Positions 38,348 through 47,574 of a stretch of 61,040 nucleotides of DNA are shown here, in pieces; the first letter of the stretch is position 1, and each line of letters opens with the position of its first letter. Location of the stretch: assembly GCF_900129205.1 (NCBI RefSeq), contig NZ_FQUK01000013.1, forward strand, positions 1 to 61,040. The letters run 5' to 3'. This DNA comes from Thermomonas hydrothermalis (GTDB lineage Bacteria > Pseudomonadota > Gammaproteobacteria > Xanthomonadales > Xanthomonadaceae). The translations under genes and the position numbers were made by a program. Under the pieces are notes generated by a model, which was given only the letters and a program-made list of their open reading frames with translations, did not search any database and had not been told where the DNA came from.

Positions 38348-38842
38348 TTAGCCGGCCTGTGCGCAGCGCGCGCACAGGCCGTGCACTTCCAGCGTCTGTG
38401 CCTGCGGCGCAAAGCCCAGTGCCCGCGCCGCCGCGTCCAGCGTCGCGACGATGCTGGCGTCTTCCAGCTCAATCGCAGAATGGCAGCGGTCGCAAATTAA
38501 AAACGGCACCGAGTGCTGGGCCGCGTTCGGGTGGTGGCAGGCCACGAACGCGTTGATCGATTCCAGCTTGTGGATGAAGCCGTTGGCCAGCAGAAAATCC
38601 AGCGCACGATAGACCGTGGGCGGCGCCACGCTGCCGCCCGCATCCTCGGCACGAAACCGCTCCAGCAGGTCGTAGGCCTTGACCGGCTGACCGGCCTGCG
38701 CAATCAGGCGCAACACCCGCGCACGCGGCGGGGTCAGGCGTAGGCCGCGCTCGCCACAGGCCCGCTCCACCGCCGCCACAAACCCGCGCGCGTCATGCAC
38801 GTGATGGTGCGGATCGGTGCAGGCGTGCGGCGGTTTGTTCAT
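38348..38842 (-). CDS. zur: Fur-family zinc uptake regulator Zur
   Basis: A 164-residue Fur-family repressor. The winged-helix part includes PPTVYRALDFLLANGFIHKLES. The metal-binding part has FVACHHPN, ICDRCHSAIE and the C-terminal HGLCARC, giving two CxxC structural zinc pairs as in Zur. The N-terminus is histidine-rich (DPHHHVHD). Zur with zinc represses uptake genes; the ZnuD-like receptor gene next door ends 42 bases from it. It lies three bases downstream of gltX and is probably co-transcribed with it. Confidence 0.9.
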   Translation of the reverse strand: MNKPPHACTDPHHHVHDARGFVAAVERACGERGLRLTPPRARVLRLIAQAGQPVKAYDLLERFRAEDAGGSVAPPTVYRALDFLLANGFIHKLESINAFVACHHPNAAQHSVPFLICDRCHSAIELEDASIVATLDAAARALGFAPQAQTLEVHGLCARCAQAG

Positions 38843-38845
38843 GAC

Positions 38846-40252
38846 TCAGCCACCAGCCGGAATCCGCGTCTGCGCCGCTGCGATCCGCGCCAGCGCCTCT
38901 TCTCGACCGCACAAATAGACGGTCCAGCCAATGTCCGGGCTGACCTGGGTGCCGGTGATCGCCACCCGCAACGGCTGGGCGATCTTGCCCATGCCAATCC
39001 CCAAGGTGGTGGCCAGCGTCTTGAGCGCCTCGGTAATCGCCTCCGGCGTCCACGTCGGCAGTGCCGCCAGTACCGCCTGCGCCTGCGCCAGCACCGGCCC
39101 GGCTTCGGGCTTGAAGTGCTTGGCGACCGCGTCGGCGTCGTAGTGCGTCAGCGGCTGATACCAGACCGCCGCCTTCTCCGCCATTTCCTTCAGGGTCTGC
39201 ACGCGCTCGCGCAGCGCCAGCACCAGATCCCTGGGGGCCGGCCCCCGCTCCAGGTCATAGCCGGCCTGCTGCAGATGCCAGCGCAGATGCTCGGCCACGG
39301 CGTCCGGATCGTCGGACTTCAGGTACTGCTGGTTGAGCCAGCCCAGCTTGGCCGGATCCATGCGCGAGGCCTTGGCATTGACGTCCTTGAGGTCGAACAG
39401 GCGGATCATTTCCTCGATCGAAAAGATCTCCTGATCGCCATGCGACCAGCCCAGCCGGACCAGGTAGTTGAGCAGGGCGTGCGGCAAGTAGCCCATCTCG
39501 CGGTACTGTATGACATCGGCCGCACCGGTGCGCTTGGACAGCTTGGCGCCGTGCTCGTCGAGGATCATCGGCAGATGCGCAAACACCGGCACCGGCGCGC
39601 CCAGCGCCTGGTAGATGTTGATCTGGCGCGGGGTGTTGTTGACATGGTCATCGCCGCGCACGACATGGGTGATGCCCATATCGATATCGTCCACCACCAC
39701 CGCAAAGTTGTAGGTGGGGTAGCCATCGCTGCGGAAGATCACCAGGTCATCGAGTTCATCATTGGCGATCTCGATGCGCCCTTTCACCGCATCCTCCCAC
39801 GCCACCACCCCAGTAAGCGGATTCTTGAACCGGATCACGCGGTTGGGATCATCGCGCCAGGGCAGACCAGCATCACGTGCGGCGCCGTTGTAGCGCGGCT
39901 TTTCACCCCGGGCGATGGCCGCCTCGCGCATCGCCTCCAGCTCTTCCTTGCTCTCGTAGGCGTAATAGGCATGACCGGCAGCGACCAGCTGCTCGGCCAC
40001 CGCGCGATAGCGTTCGAGGCGCTGGGTCTGGTAGATCGGGCCTTCGTCGTACTCAAGCCCCAACCAGTCCATGGCCTGCAGGATTGCGTCGATCGCCGCT
40101 TGGGTGCTGCGTTCGCGGTCGGTGTCTTCGATCCGCAGCACGAACTGGCCGCCATAGCGGCGCGCATACAGCCAGCAGTACAGGGCCGTGCGGGCACCAC
40201 CGATATGCAGGTAGCCGGTGGGGGACGGAGCGAAACGGGTACGAACAGTCAT
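38846..40252 (-). CDS. gltX: Glutamyl-tRNA synthetase
   Basis: A 468-residue class I synthetase that charges tRNA-Glu. The HIGH-type motif is HIGGARTAL following [10 protein letters not shown], and the KMSKS-type motif is KLSKRTG. The length is typical of a discriminating bacterial GluRS. Start chosen at ATG 40252 (MTVRTRF); seven further in-frame codons upstream are not needed. Its promoter has TAAAAT about 30 bases upstream, back to back with the lpxH promoter. zur follows after three bases. Confidence 0.97.
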   Translation of the reverse strand: MTVRTRFAPSPTGYLHIGGARTALYCWLYARRYGGQFVLRIEDTDRERSTQAAIDAILQAMDWLGLEYDEGPIYQTQRLERYRAVAEQLVAAGHAYYAYESKEELEAMREAAIARGEKPRYNGAARDAGLPWRDDPNRVIRFKNPLTGVVAWEDAVKGRIEIANDELDDLVIFRSDGYPTYNFAVVVDDIDMGITHVVRGDDHVNNTPRQINIYQALGAPVPVFAHLPMILDEHGAKLSKRTGAADVIQYREMGYLPHALLNYLVRLGWSHGDQEIFSIEEMIRLFDLKDVNAKASRMDPAKLGWLNQQYLKSDDPDAVAEHLRWHLQQAGYDLERGPAPRDLVLALRERVQTLKEMAEKAAVWYQPLTHYDADAVAKHFKPEAGPVLAQAQAVLAALPTWTPEAITEALKTLATTLGIGMGKIAQPLRVAITGTQVSPDIGWTVYLCGREEALARIAAAQTRIPAGG

Positions 40253-40280
40253 GCAGGCATGGACGATGGACAAACCATGG

Positions 40281-40286
40281 ATTTTA
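40281..40286 (-). promoter_or_regulatory. -10 box for gltX-zur
   Basis: TAAAAT on the minus strand, giving a leader of about 20 to 25 bases before the gltX ATG. Confidence 0.5.
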
Positions 40287-40310
40287 GCCCAGCCCGCGCC
40301 GGGCCGGCCT

Positions 40311-40316
40311 TACAAT
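40311..40316 (+). promoter_or_regulatory. -10 box of a likely leaderless lpxH promoter
   Basis: TACAAT followed by seven bases (CCCGGCA) and then the lpxH ATG, with no ribosome-binding site. Confidence 0.55.
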
Positions 40317-40323
40317 CCCGGCA

Positions 40324-41055
40324 ATGGCGACCCTGTTCATATCCGACCTGCATCTGGACGCGGCCCGGCCGGAGATCACCGCGCTGTTTGCCCGCTTTCT
40401 CGAAGGCCCGGCACGCCAGGCCGATGCGCTGTACATCCTGGGCGACCTGTTCGAAGCCTGGGTTGGCGACGATGATCCCTCTGACCCTGGGGCGCTGGTC
40501 GCCAGACACCTGCGCGCACTCACCGACGCCGGCGTCCCGGTGGCATTCATCCGCGGCAACCGCGACTTTCTGCTTGGAGCGGACTATGCCGCCCGCTGCG
40601 GCATGACCTTATTGCACGACCCGACCGTGGTGGATCTGTACGGCACACCGACCCTGCTGCTGCATGGCGACCTGCTCTGCACCGCTGATACCGCCTACCA
40701 GCAATTCCGCGCCCAGACCCGGGATCCGCGCTGGCAGGCACAGTTTCTGGCGCAGCCACTGGCTGCACGGCTGGCGTTTGCGCAGCAGGCACGCGCCGCA
40801 AGCCAGGCCCGCCATGGCGAACTGCAGGCACAGGGCATGGCAGAAACCATCGGTGATGTGACCCCGGCCACCGTGCAGGACTGGTTCAAACGCTTCGGTG
40901 TGCCGCGCATGATCCACGGCCATACCCACCGCCCGGCCATTCACGACGAAGGCAACGGCCGCACCCGCATCGTGCTGGGTGACTGGTACACCCAAGGCTC
41001 ACTGCTGTCAGTCAGCGCCCAGGATGTCTCGCTGACAACACTCGACAACTGCTGA
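40324..41055 (+). CDS. lpxH: UDP-2,3-diacylglucosamine hydrolase
   Basis: A 243-residue calcineurin-like phosphoesterase that removes UMP from UDP-diacylglucosamine to give lipid X in lipid A synthesis. All metallophosphatase motifs are present: [29 protein letters not shown] and HGHTHRP. Length and the DTAYQQFR segment match LpxH. The ATG follows a -10 box by seven bases. A more distant relative lies at 47575-48450. Confidence 0.95.
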   Translation: MATLFISDLHLDAARPEITALFARFLEGPARQADALYILGDLFEAWVGDDDPSDPGALVARHLRALTDAGVPVAFIRGNRDFLLGADYAARCGMTLLHDPTVVDLYGTPTLLLHGDLLCTADTAYQQFRAQTRDPRWQAQFLAQPLAARLAFAQQARAASQARHGELQAQGMAETIGDVTPATVQDWFKRFGVPRMIHGHTHRPAIHDEGNGRTRIVLGDWYTQGSLLSVSAQDVSLTTLDNC

Positions 41056-41121
41056 TTGAATCTGCTCTTTGCGCAGATGCGGGCGAGATGGATTGGCCCG
41101 CCCCGTTTGGGACGATTTGAA

Positions 41122-41140
41122 CAACGCCATCCTGGCGTTG
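41122..41140. terminator. Hairpin downstream of lpxH
   Basis: CAACGCCA pairs perfectly with TGGCGTTG around TCC, 66 bases after the lpxH stop. There is no T-run. It may mark the end of the lpxH transcript ahead of the riboswitch promoter. Confidence 0.45.
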
Positions 41141-41223
41141 TCAGCCTGCGGCCAGCCATCGCCGACGGAACTCTCCGACGTGCCCAATCCAACCGCGCCG
41201 GCTATCTGCCCCAGGATGCGGTG

Positions 41224-41232
41224 TGGTCTAAT
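41224..41232 (+). promoter_or_regulatory. Extended -10 promoter of the Mn riboswitch transcript
   Basis: TGGTCTAAT contains a TGn extension and a five-of-six match to TATAAT. Transcription would start near 41239, right before the aptamer. Confidence 0.6.
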
Positions 41233-41239
41233 AGCCACC

Positions 41240-41428
41240 CTCTTCCTCCGGGGAGTAGCCCGCCGCGGGATCCACCTGCGGCCCGCACGTCAACATGCTT
41301 GGCCGCAACGCCATGGCGTGCGATGCCGTCCACCGGGACGGCACGGGCAAGACCGAAGGCGATGCCGCGCACCCGGCCGGGCGCCGTGGCATTTGCCTTC
41401 GCGTCCTTCGCGAATGCGCCCGGCCCGG
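41240..41428 (+). promoter_or_regulatory. yybP-ykoY manganese riboswitch with expression platform
   Basis: The conserved core of this Mn2+-sensing aptamer is visible: GGGGAGTAGCC (about 41250-41260), the second metal-binding strand ACGTCAACATGCTTGG (41287-41302) and GGGCAAGACCG closing the element. After it, GGCCGGGCGC (41375-41384) can pair perfectly with GCGCCCGGCC (41416-41425). That helix directly adjoins and can extend over the CGGAG ribosome-binding site, suggesting translational control. Manganese binding would release the site and switch on the transporter, as known for this class. Confidence 0.87.
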
Positions 41429-41438
41429 AGCTTTGTTC

Positions 41439-42008
41439 ATGCTGGACGCCTTACTCGTTTCCACCGGCACGGTGGCCCTCGCCGAAATCGGGGACAAGAC
41501 ACAACTGCTGGCGCTGCTGTTGACCGCCCGCTTCCGCCGCCCGCTGCCGATCGTGGCCGGAATTCTCGTTGCCACGCTGCTCAATCACGCCCTGGCCGGC
41601 GGCCTCGGGGCACTGGCAGCGCACTGGCTGACACCGCAGGTGCTGCGCTGGGTCGTCGCCGTCAGTTTCATCGGGATCGCCCTGTGGACGCTCAAGCCCG
41701 ATTCCCTCGACGACAGCGAAGCCCTGCCGGCCCACAGCGCCTTCATCGCCACCACGCTTGCGTTTTTTGTTGCCGAAATCGGCGACAAGACCCAAGTGGC
41801 CACGATCCTGCTGGCGGCCAAGTATTCGCCGCTGTGGCAGGTGGTCGCAGGGACGACCGTCGGGATGTTGCTGGCCAACGTGCCGGTGGTCTTGCTCGGC
41901 CACCGTTTTGCCGACCGCCTGCCGCTGAAAGCGGCACGGATCACCGCCGCGCTGGTCTTCCTGGCACTGGGGCTATGGGCGCTGCTGGCCGCTCCCGTCC
42001 AGTCATGA
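41439..42008 (+). CDS. TMEM165/GDT1-family manganese exporter-type protein
   Basis: A 189-residue membrane protein with six helices in two repeats. Each repeat carries the family motif AEIGDKTQ (near residues 14 and 108), which forms the cation site. Bacterial members preceded by yybP-ykoY riboswitches export manganese. The start is the ATG after CGGAG at 41426; the longer open frame begins inside the riboswitch and is not coding. Its expression should rise with manganese through the upstream element. Confidence 0.92.
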   Translation: MLDALLVSTGTVALAEIGDKTQLLALLLTARFRRPLPIVAGILVATLLNHALAGGLGALAAHWLTPQVLRWVVAVSFIGIALWTLKPDSLDDSEALPAHSAFIATTLAFFVAEIGDKTQVATILLAAKYSPLWQVVAGTTVGMLLANVPVVLLGHRFADRLPLKAARITAALVFLALGLWALLAAPVQS

Positions 42009-42071
42009 CGTTTGCTCTGCAACAATCGCTGACAGGCCGATGACGGCCGGGCAGAGAGGGCTGGGATTGGT

Positions 42072-43196
42072 ATGATCGGAGCGGAGTTCTGGCAACGCCT
42101 GCGCACCCCGCCGGATACGCTGATGCTGGAAATCGGCGCCGGCGGCGAACTGCTGGTGGCCAAGCTGCGTGCGCTGTTGTCGCTGGTGCTGCTGGGACTT
42201 CCGCTGCTCAACATCCTGACCGGGGAATACTCACCTGCGGAAGGAACTGCCGGCTTGCTGGGTGCGTTGCTGGCCATCGCGTTCTCCCAGCTCTGGCTGT
42301 GGTTGGCGCGCCCACCACGACGGCTGCGCTGGCTGCCATGGCTGACCACCGCCTACGACATCACCCTGACCACCCTGGTGCTGGGGCTGCTGCTGCGGGA
42401 TTCACCGGCCGCCGGGCTCAACAGCATGGTGGTCTGGGCGTTCTACCTGTTTGCGATTCTGATGACCGCGCTGCGCAATGACGGCCGCTTGACCCTGTTT
42501 GCCGGGGGCCTGGCGATCCTGCAATACGGAACGCTGGCGGCGCTGGTGTTCGCCCTGGTGGACTCACCCGAACGGCTGACGTCGATCGACTACGGCACCG
42601 CCCGGCTATCCACGGTCCTGCAGCGGGAACTGCTGCTGGCCATTGCCACTGCCATCACCGCCACCGTGGTGTTCCGCATGCAACGGCTGGTGGAGCTGTC
42701 CGGCAACGACGGCCTGACCGGGCTTCCCAACCGCACCCTGCTGGTGCACCGGTTCCCAAGCCTGACCGACGGCGCCCGCACGAGTGGCTGCTCACTGTCG
42801 CTCTGCCTGCTGGATCTGGATGGCTTCCACCGGGTCAATGACGAGGCCGGCCGCGCCGCCGGGGATCGTGCACTGCGGCACGTGGTGCAGATCCTGCAAC
42901 AGGGACTGGAGCCACACGACTGGCTGGTCCGGCTGGCTGGGGAAGAGTTCGTGCTGGTCATGCCTGTGCCGGCCGGCCGCGCCTGGGAGCGGATGGATGC
43001 CTTGCGGCGGGAACTGGCCGCATCCCCCTTCCGGCCCGCCTCGGATGCCGCTCCGATCCGGCTGACCTTCAGCGCCGGGATTGCCTGCTGGCCGCATGAC
43101 GGCCCCGATCTCTCCCAGCTATTGCGGCGTGCCGACCTGCGCCTGCGTCAGGCCAAGCTGGAAGGCCGCAACCGGGTGGTGGCACGGGAGCGGTGA
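42072..43196 (+). CDS. Membrane GGDEF protein with an AGEEF site
   Basis: A 374-residue protein with about six transmembrane helices (residues 30-200) and a C-terminal GGDEF domain (about 215-370). DGLTGLPNR and LLDLDGFHRVND are normal GGDEF-domain sequences with the metal-binding aspartate. The active-site signature reads AGEEF (about 290), with Ala instead of the first Gly. Some AGDEF/AGEEF proteins are active diguanylate cyclases, so c-di-GMP synthesis is plausible but not certain. No inhibitory RxxD is obvious. It stands between the Mn transporter and the nucleoside symporter. Confidence 0.85.
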   Translation: MIGAEFWQRLRTPPDTLMLEIGAGGELLVAKLRALLSLVLLGLPLLNILTGEYSPAEGTAGLLGALLAIAFSQLWLWLARPPRRLRWLPWLTTAYDITLTTLVLGLLLRDSPAAGLNSMVVWAFYLFAILMTALRNDGRLTLFAGGLAILQYGTLAALVFALVDSPERLTSIDYGTARLSTVLQRELLLAIATAITATVVFRMQRLVELSGNDGLTGLPNRTLLVHRFPSLTDGARTSGCSLSLCLLDLDGFHRVNDEAGRAAGDRALRHVVQILQQGLEPHDWLVRLAGEEFVLVMPVPAGRAWERMDALRRELAASPFRPASDAAPIRLTFSAGIACWPHDGPDLSQLLRRADLRLRQAKLEGRNRVVARER

Positions 43197-43281
43197 CCGC
43201 CGCCGTCTTGCCGAGTCCAGCTGCGCTGACTACCCTGCGCCGGCAGGCGCCATCCGGGCGCCATCGGCTGTGGGAGCTCCC

Positions 43282-44559
43282 GTGAACCTGAAACTGCGCC
43301 TGACCATCATGAATTTCCTCCAGTTCTTCATCTGGGGGGCCTGGCTGATCACCATCGGCCGCTACTGGTTCGAAAACCGAGGCTGGTCAGGCACCAGTTT
43401 CGGCGCGATCTTCTCGACCATGGGCATCTCGGCCTTGTTCATGCCGTCGCTGATGGGCATCGTGGCCGACCGCTGGATCAACGCCGAACGGCTGTACGGC
43501 GTCCTGCACATCCTGGGAGCGGTCTTGCTCTGCCTGCTGCCTCAGGCCGCCGATCCCAACCAGTTTTTCTGGCTGATCCTGGCCACCATGCTCTGCTACA
43601 TGCCCACCATCTCGCTGGCGATCACGGTGGCCTACAACGCACTCAAGCAGAACGGGCTGGATGTGATCCGCGATTACCCACCGATCCGGGTGTGGGGCAC
43701 GATCGGCTTCATCGCCGCGCTGTGGACGACCAGCCTGCTGGGGCTGGAAAAATCGCCCGGCCAGTTCTATGTCGCCGCCGGCGCGGCACTGGTGCTGGGC
43801 CTGTACGCCTTCACCCTGCCGCCGGCACCACCGCGCCTGGGCACTGACACGCATCGCTCGCTGCTGGATGCCCTGGGTCTGACCTCGTTCCGGCTGCTGC
43901 TGGACCGGAATATGGCGGTGTTCTTCATCTTCGCCATGCTGTTGGGGGCCGCCCTGCAACTGACCAATGCCTATGGCGGCACCTTCCTGGGCGAGTTCGA
44001 GAAAGACCCGGCCTATGCCGATGCGCTGGCGGTCAGGTATCCGGCCATCATCATGTCGATTTCGCAGATCAGCGAAACCCTGTTCATCCTCACCATCCCG
44101 TTCTTCCTCAAGCGCTTCGGCATCAAGACGGTGATGACGATCAGCATGATCGCCTGGTTCCTGCGCTTTGGGCTGTTTGCCTATGGCAACCCCGGCAGCG
44201 GTCTGTGGATGATCATCCTGTCCTGCATCGTGTATGGCATGGCGTTCGATTTCTTCAACATCTCCGGGTCACTGTTCGTGGAGCAGCAGGCGGATCCGAA
44301 GATCCGCGCCAGCGCGCAGGGCCTGTTCATGCTGATGACCAACGGCATCGGCGCCGTGCTGGGCAGTGCGATCAGCGGCTGGATGATCGACCGGTTCTTC
44401 ACCGACGCCAGCGGCGCCAAGGACTGGCACGGCATCTGGACCACGTTTGCGCTGTATTCGCTGGCGATGGCGGTCACGTTCGTACCGCTGTTCAAACATC
44501 GCCATGACCCGCACAAAGTCGTCCCGGTGCATGGCGCCACCGATGTGGGGCAACCTTGA
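43282..44559 (+). CDS. NupG-type nucleoside:H+ symporter (MFS)
   Basis: A 425-residue twelve-helix major facilitator of the nucleoside:proton symporter family. The N-terminus NFLQFFIWGAWLITIG is the family hallmark seen in NupG and XapB, and GTIGFIAALW follows. It starts with a GTG six bases after GGGAG. Its stop overlaps the ATG of a ribokinase-like gene by one base (TGATG), so imported nucleoside or ribose may be phosphorylated by the next product. Confidence 0.9.
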   Translation: MNLKLRLTIMNFLQFFIWGAWLITIGRYWFENRGWSGTSFGAIFSTMGISALFMPSLMGIVADRWINAERLYGVLHILGAVLLCLLPQAADPNQFFWLILATMLCYMPTISLAITVAYNALKQNGLDVIRDYPPIRVWGTIGFIAALWTTSLLGLEKSPGQFYVAAGAALVLGLYAFTLPPAPPRLGTDTHRSLLDALGLTSFRLLLDRNMAVFFIFAMLLGAALQLTNAYGGTFLGEFEKDPAYADALAVRYPAIIMSISQISETLFILTIPFFLKRFGIKTVMTISMIAWFLRFGLFAYGNPGSGLWMIILSCIVYGMAFDFFNISGSLFVEQQADPKIRASAQGLFMLMTNGIGAVLGSAISGWMIDRFFTDASGAKDWHGIWTTFALYSLAMAVTFVPLFKHRHDPHKVVPVHGATDVGQP

Positions 44560-45509
44560 TGGCACACGTCGCGGTCGTCGGGTCGTTCAATCTCGACCAC
44601 GTCTGGCGCGTGGCCACGCTGCCACCGCCCGGCGCCACCCTGGCCGGCGACTACGCCTGCGGGCCTGGCGGCAAGGGCTTCAACCAGGCCGTGGCCGCCC
44701 GTCGTGCCGGCGCCATGGTGCGGTTCGTCTGTGCGCTCGGCGCGGATGCCGCGGCACAGCAGGCGCATGCCCTGTGCGACGACGAAGGCATTGATCTGCG
44801 CGCCTGCACCACGCAGGCCCCCACCGGTACCGCCGGCATCTTCGTCGATGGCGAAGGCCGCAACTGCATCGTCATCGGCCCTGGCGCCAACGCGGCATTG
44901 ACGCCTGACTTCGTCGCCGAAGCGCTGCACGGCCTGACGCAAGGCGACGTGCTGGTGGCCCAACTGGAGTCGCCGTTGCCTGCGGTGGCGCACGCATTGG
45001 CCTGCGCGCGCGCCGCCGGTGCCACCACCCTGCTCAATCCGGCGCCGGCCAATGTGGCCATCGACGCCACCCTGCTCGACCAGGCCGATCTGCTGACCCC
45101 CAACGAAACCGAGTTCGCCGCGCTGCTGGCCCGCCATGTCGGCGAACGCATCGCCGCCGATCATGTGGCCACGCTCGACCAGGGCCGGCTGCACGCCCTG
45201 TGCCGGGCCCTGGCCCCGCAGGCGACGGTGGTGGTCACCCTGGGGGCCAGCGGCTGCTTCGTTTCTCACCCGGAATCGGCCCTGCGCGGTGATCGTCACG
45301 CCTGTTATCGGGTGCCCGCCGAACCAGCGCAGGCGGTGGACACCACCGGCGCAGGCGATGCCTTCAGCGGTGCCCTGGCCGCCGCTTTGGCCTTATGCCC
45401 CGCCCAGCCGTTTGAGGAGCATGTTCGGTTTGCCGGGCGCTATGCGGCCCGTTCGACCGAACATCCCGGCGCCGCGCTGGCCATGCCGCGCCTGGTCGTT
45501 GGCGGCTAA
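44559..45509 (+). CDS. PfkB-family ribokinase-like sugar/nucleoside kinase
   Basis: A 316-residue PfkB kinase resembling RbsK. The substrate motif GPGGKGFNQA is near residue 35, and the ATP/catalytic motif DTTGAGDAFSG, with the base aspartate, is near 265. Ribokinase makes ribose-5-phosphate; some relatives act on nucleosides or pseudouridine. Coupling to a nucleoside symporter makes a nucleoside or ribose salvage role likely. Start ATG 44559 overlaps the symporter stop. Confidence 0.87.
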   Translation: MAHVAVVGSFNLDHVWRVATLPPPGATLAGDYACGPGGKGFNQAVAARRAGAMVRFVCALGADAAAQQAHALCDDEGIDLRACTTQAPTGTAGIFVDGEGRNCIVIGPGANAALTPDFVAEALHGLTQGDVLVAQLESPLPAVAHALACARAAGATTLLNPAPANVAIDATLLDQADLLTPNETEFAALLARHVGERIAADHVATLDQGRLHALCRALAPQATVVVTLGASGCFVSHPESALRGDRHACYRVPAEPAQAVDTTGAGDAFSGALAAALALCPAQPFEEHVRFAGRYAARSTEHPGAALAMPRLVVGG

Positions 45510-45520
45510 ACAGCATTGCC

Positions 45521-46519
45521 ATGCAGATCGGCCGCTATCGGATCGACCCGCCGGTGATCCTCGCGCCGATGGCCGGCGTCACCGACAAACCGTTCCGCCT
45601 GCTCTGCAAACGGCTGGGTGCGGGGCTTGCGGTCTCGGAAATGACCATCTCCGACTCACGCTTCTGGAACACCGCCAAATCCCGGCATCGGATGGATCAT
45701 GACGGCGAGCCGGAACCGATCAGCGTGCAAATCGCCGGCACCGAGCCGGAACGGATGGCCGAGGCGGCACGCTACAACGTCGCGCACGGCGCACAGATCA
45801 TCGACATCAACATGGGCTGCCCGGCCAAGAAAGTCTGCAACGTCTGGGCCGGCAGCGCGCTGATGCGCGACCCGGTGCGGGTGGCGCGCATCCTCGAGGC
45901 GGTGGTGAAGGCGGTGGACGTGCCGGTGACGCTGAAAATCCGAACCGGCTGGGACGCCCAGCATCGCAATGCGCTGGAAATCGCCCGCATTGCCGAACAC
46001 TCAGGCATCGCCGCGCTGGCCATCCACGGCCGCACCCGCGACCAGATGTACACCGGCCAGGCCGAGTACGACACCATCGCCGCCGTCAAGGCGATGCTGA
46101 AAATCCCGGTGATCGCCAATGGCGACATCGACTCTCCGCAAAAAGCACATGCGGTGCTTCAAGCCACCGGCTGCGATGCGGTGATGATCGGGCGCGCTGC
46201 GCAGGGACGGCCATGGCTGCTTGGGCAGATCGCCCACTACCTGGCCACTGGCATCCTGCAGCCGGCCCCCTCATCTGCCGAGGTGGGCCGGATTTTGCTG
46301 GAGCACCTGCAGGCGTTGTATGCCTTTTATGGCGAAGAGGCGGGTGTGCGCATCGCTCGCAAGCATCTGGGCTGGTATGCCAAGGACCAGCCGGAGAACG
46401 CGGCATTCCGCGCCGTGGTCAACCGCGCACAGACCGCGGAGGAGCAGCAGCGACTGACCCGCGACTACTTCGCTGCGCTGGCGGCGGGCGTGTCGCCGGA
46501 ACTGCCGGACGCGGCCTGA
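45521..46519 (+). CDS. dusB: tRNA-dihydrouridine synthase B
   Basis: A 332-residue FMN enzyme that reduces uridine in the tRNA D-loop. APMAGVTDKPFR binds FMN, the catalytic cysteine is in NMGCPAKKVC, and HGRTRDQMY and GNGDI-type segments follow (IANGDIDSP). It begins 11 bases after the kinase gene. In many gammaproteobacteria fis follows dusB; here a convergent membrane-protein gene follows and their ends overlap by 55 bases. Confidence 0.95.
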   Translation: MQIGRYRIDPPVILAPMAGVTDKPFRLLCKRLGAGLAVSEMTISDSRFWNTAKSRHRMDHDGEPEPISVQIAGTEPERMAEAARYNVAHGAQIIDINMGCPAKKVCNVWAGSALMRDPVRVARILEAVVKAVDVPVTLKIRTGWDAQHRNALEIARIAEHSGIAALAIHGRTRDQMYTGQAEYDTIAAVKAMLKIPVIANGDIDSPQKAHAVLQATGCDAVMIGRAAQGRPWLLGQIAHYLATGILQPAPSSAEVGRILLEHLQALYAFYGEEAGVRIARKHLGWYAKDQPENAAFRAVVNRAQTAEEQQRLTRDYFAALAAGVSPELPDAA

Positions 46520-47529
46520 TCGCTCGCTGGCGCTCGCCAGATCCGCTCCCACACCTCCGGCAGACGGCGGGTCGCCTGCCACGGATACCGCAGCTGCTCG
46601 GGTGGCGTCAGCGGCCGCCACTGCCCGCCCTCGCGCCGTGCAACCGCGAAATTGAAGGTGTAGTCAGGCTCCAACCCCATGCGCAGGTCAGACAGCACCA
46701 GCAGATCATCGCGGATCTGCGCCTTCATGAAACCGTGATTGAACCAGGCCAGACGCTGCACCACCGGCCATCCGGCAACCGCGCGCAGGGCCTGCGTGTC
46801 CGAGTGATAGGCCGTGAAATGCATCGGACCACGATCAGCGACCAGCGAACGCTCACCGGTGACGAACCCGGTCGGCGTCATCGCAGTGACCTGCCACAGC
46901 AGCGTGGTGAATGGCATCGGCACCGAGAAGCGCGGCGCATCCGCCAGCCCGAGTGTTGCCAGCGAGCGGGCCGCCGCACGCTCCACCGCGAACTTCGCCG
47001 CCAACGACCAGCCCAGATAGCCCACGCCCAGCATCATGCCGGTCAGCAATGCGCGCTTCGCCAGCGGCCTGTCGCGCGCCACCCACGCGACTGCAAACGC
47101 CAGCAGCCACGGCAGCGTGAACAACGGATCGACGATGAACAACGAGCCCCACATCAGGGGCCGCACCGGCAGCGGCCACAGCAACTGCGTGCCGTAGATG
47201 GTGAAGCTGTCCAGCAGCGGATGTGCCATCAGACACGCAAAGATCGCCCACCACCAGCGCCTCGGTGCTTGCTCCACCCGACCGCCACGTCGTCGCAAGA
47301 ACGCCCAGATCGCCCAGGCCACCAGCGGCAGCACCAGCCAGGAATGGGTGGCTGCGCGGTGGCAGGTCATGCGCACCACCGGATCGTCACTGAGCAGCAG
47401 CGGCAGCACGTCCAGATCCGGCAACGTGTTCAACGCCATGCCCGCCAGCAATGCGGCGCGGCGATCCTGTCGGGGCGCGATGGCGGCGGCGATCACGCCG
47501 CCGTAGAACAGATGGGTCACGGAGTCCAT
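46465..47529 (-). CDS. YdjM-like metal-dependent membrane hydrolase family protein
   Basis: A 354-residue inner-membrane protein of the DUF457/YdjM group. The N-terminal MDSVTHLFYGGV and later RAATHSWLVLPL and LMAHPLLDSFT contain the conserved histidines and aspartates. Several hydrophobic helices follow. The function of the family is poorly defined. The C-terminal 18 codons, rich in alanine and serine, are antisense to the end of dusB. I start it at ATG 47529 (MDSVTH); no clear ribosome-binding site. Confidence 0.8.
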   Translation of the reverse strand: MDSVTHLFYGGVIAAAIAPRQDRRAALLAGMALNTLPDLDVLPLLLSDDPVVRMTCHRAATHSWLVLPLVAWAIWAFLRRRGGRVEQAPRRWWWAIFACLMAHPLLDSFTIYGTQLLWPLPVRPLMWGSLFIVDPLFTLPWLLAFAVAWVARDRPLAKRALLTGMMLGVGYLGWSLAAKFAVERAAARSLATLGLADAPRFSVPMPFTTLLWQVTAMTPTGFVTGERSLVADRGPMHFTAYHSDTQALRAVAGWPVVQRLAWFNHGFMKAQIRDDLLVLSDLRMGLEPDYTFNFAVARREGGQWRPLTPPEQLRYPWQATRRLPEVWERIWRAPASDQAASGSSGDTPAASAAK

Positions 47530-47574
47530 GCGTGACAAATATCACGCCGTGTCCGTCAACGGCAGCGTTGCTCG

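Noticed and set aside
38795-40606. 603-codon plus-strand frame opposite gltX
   Set aside because: Antisense to gltX and zur, and it continues out of frame into lpxH.
41295-41438. In-frame N-terminal extension of the GDT1-type transporter
   Set aside because: It lies within the manganese riboswitch and its expression platform; the ribosome-binding site supports 41439.
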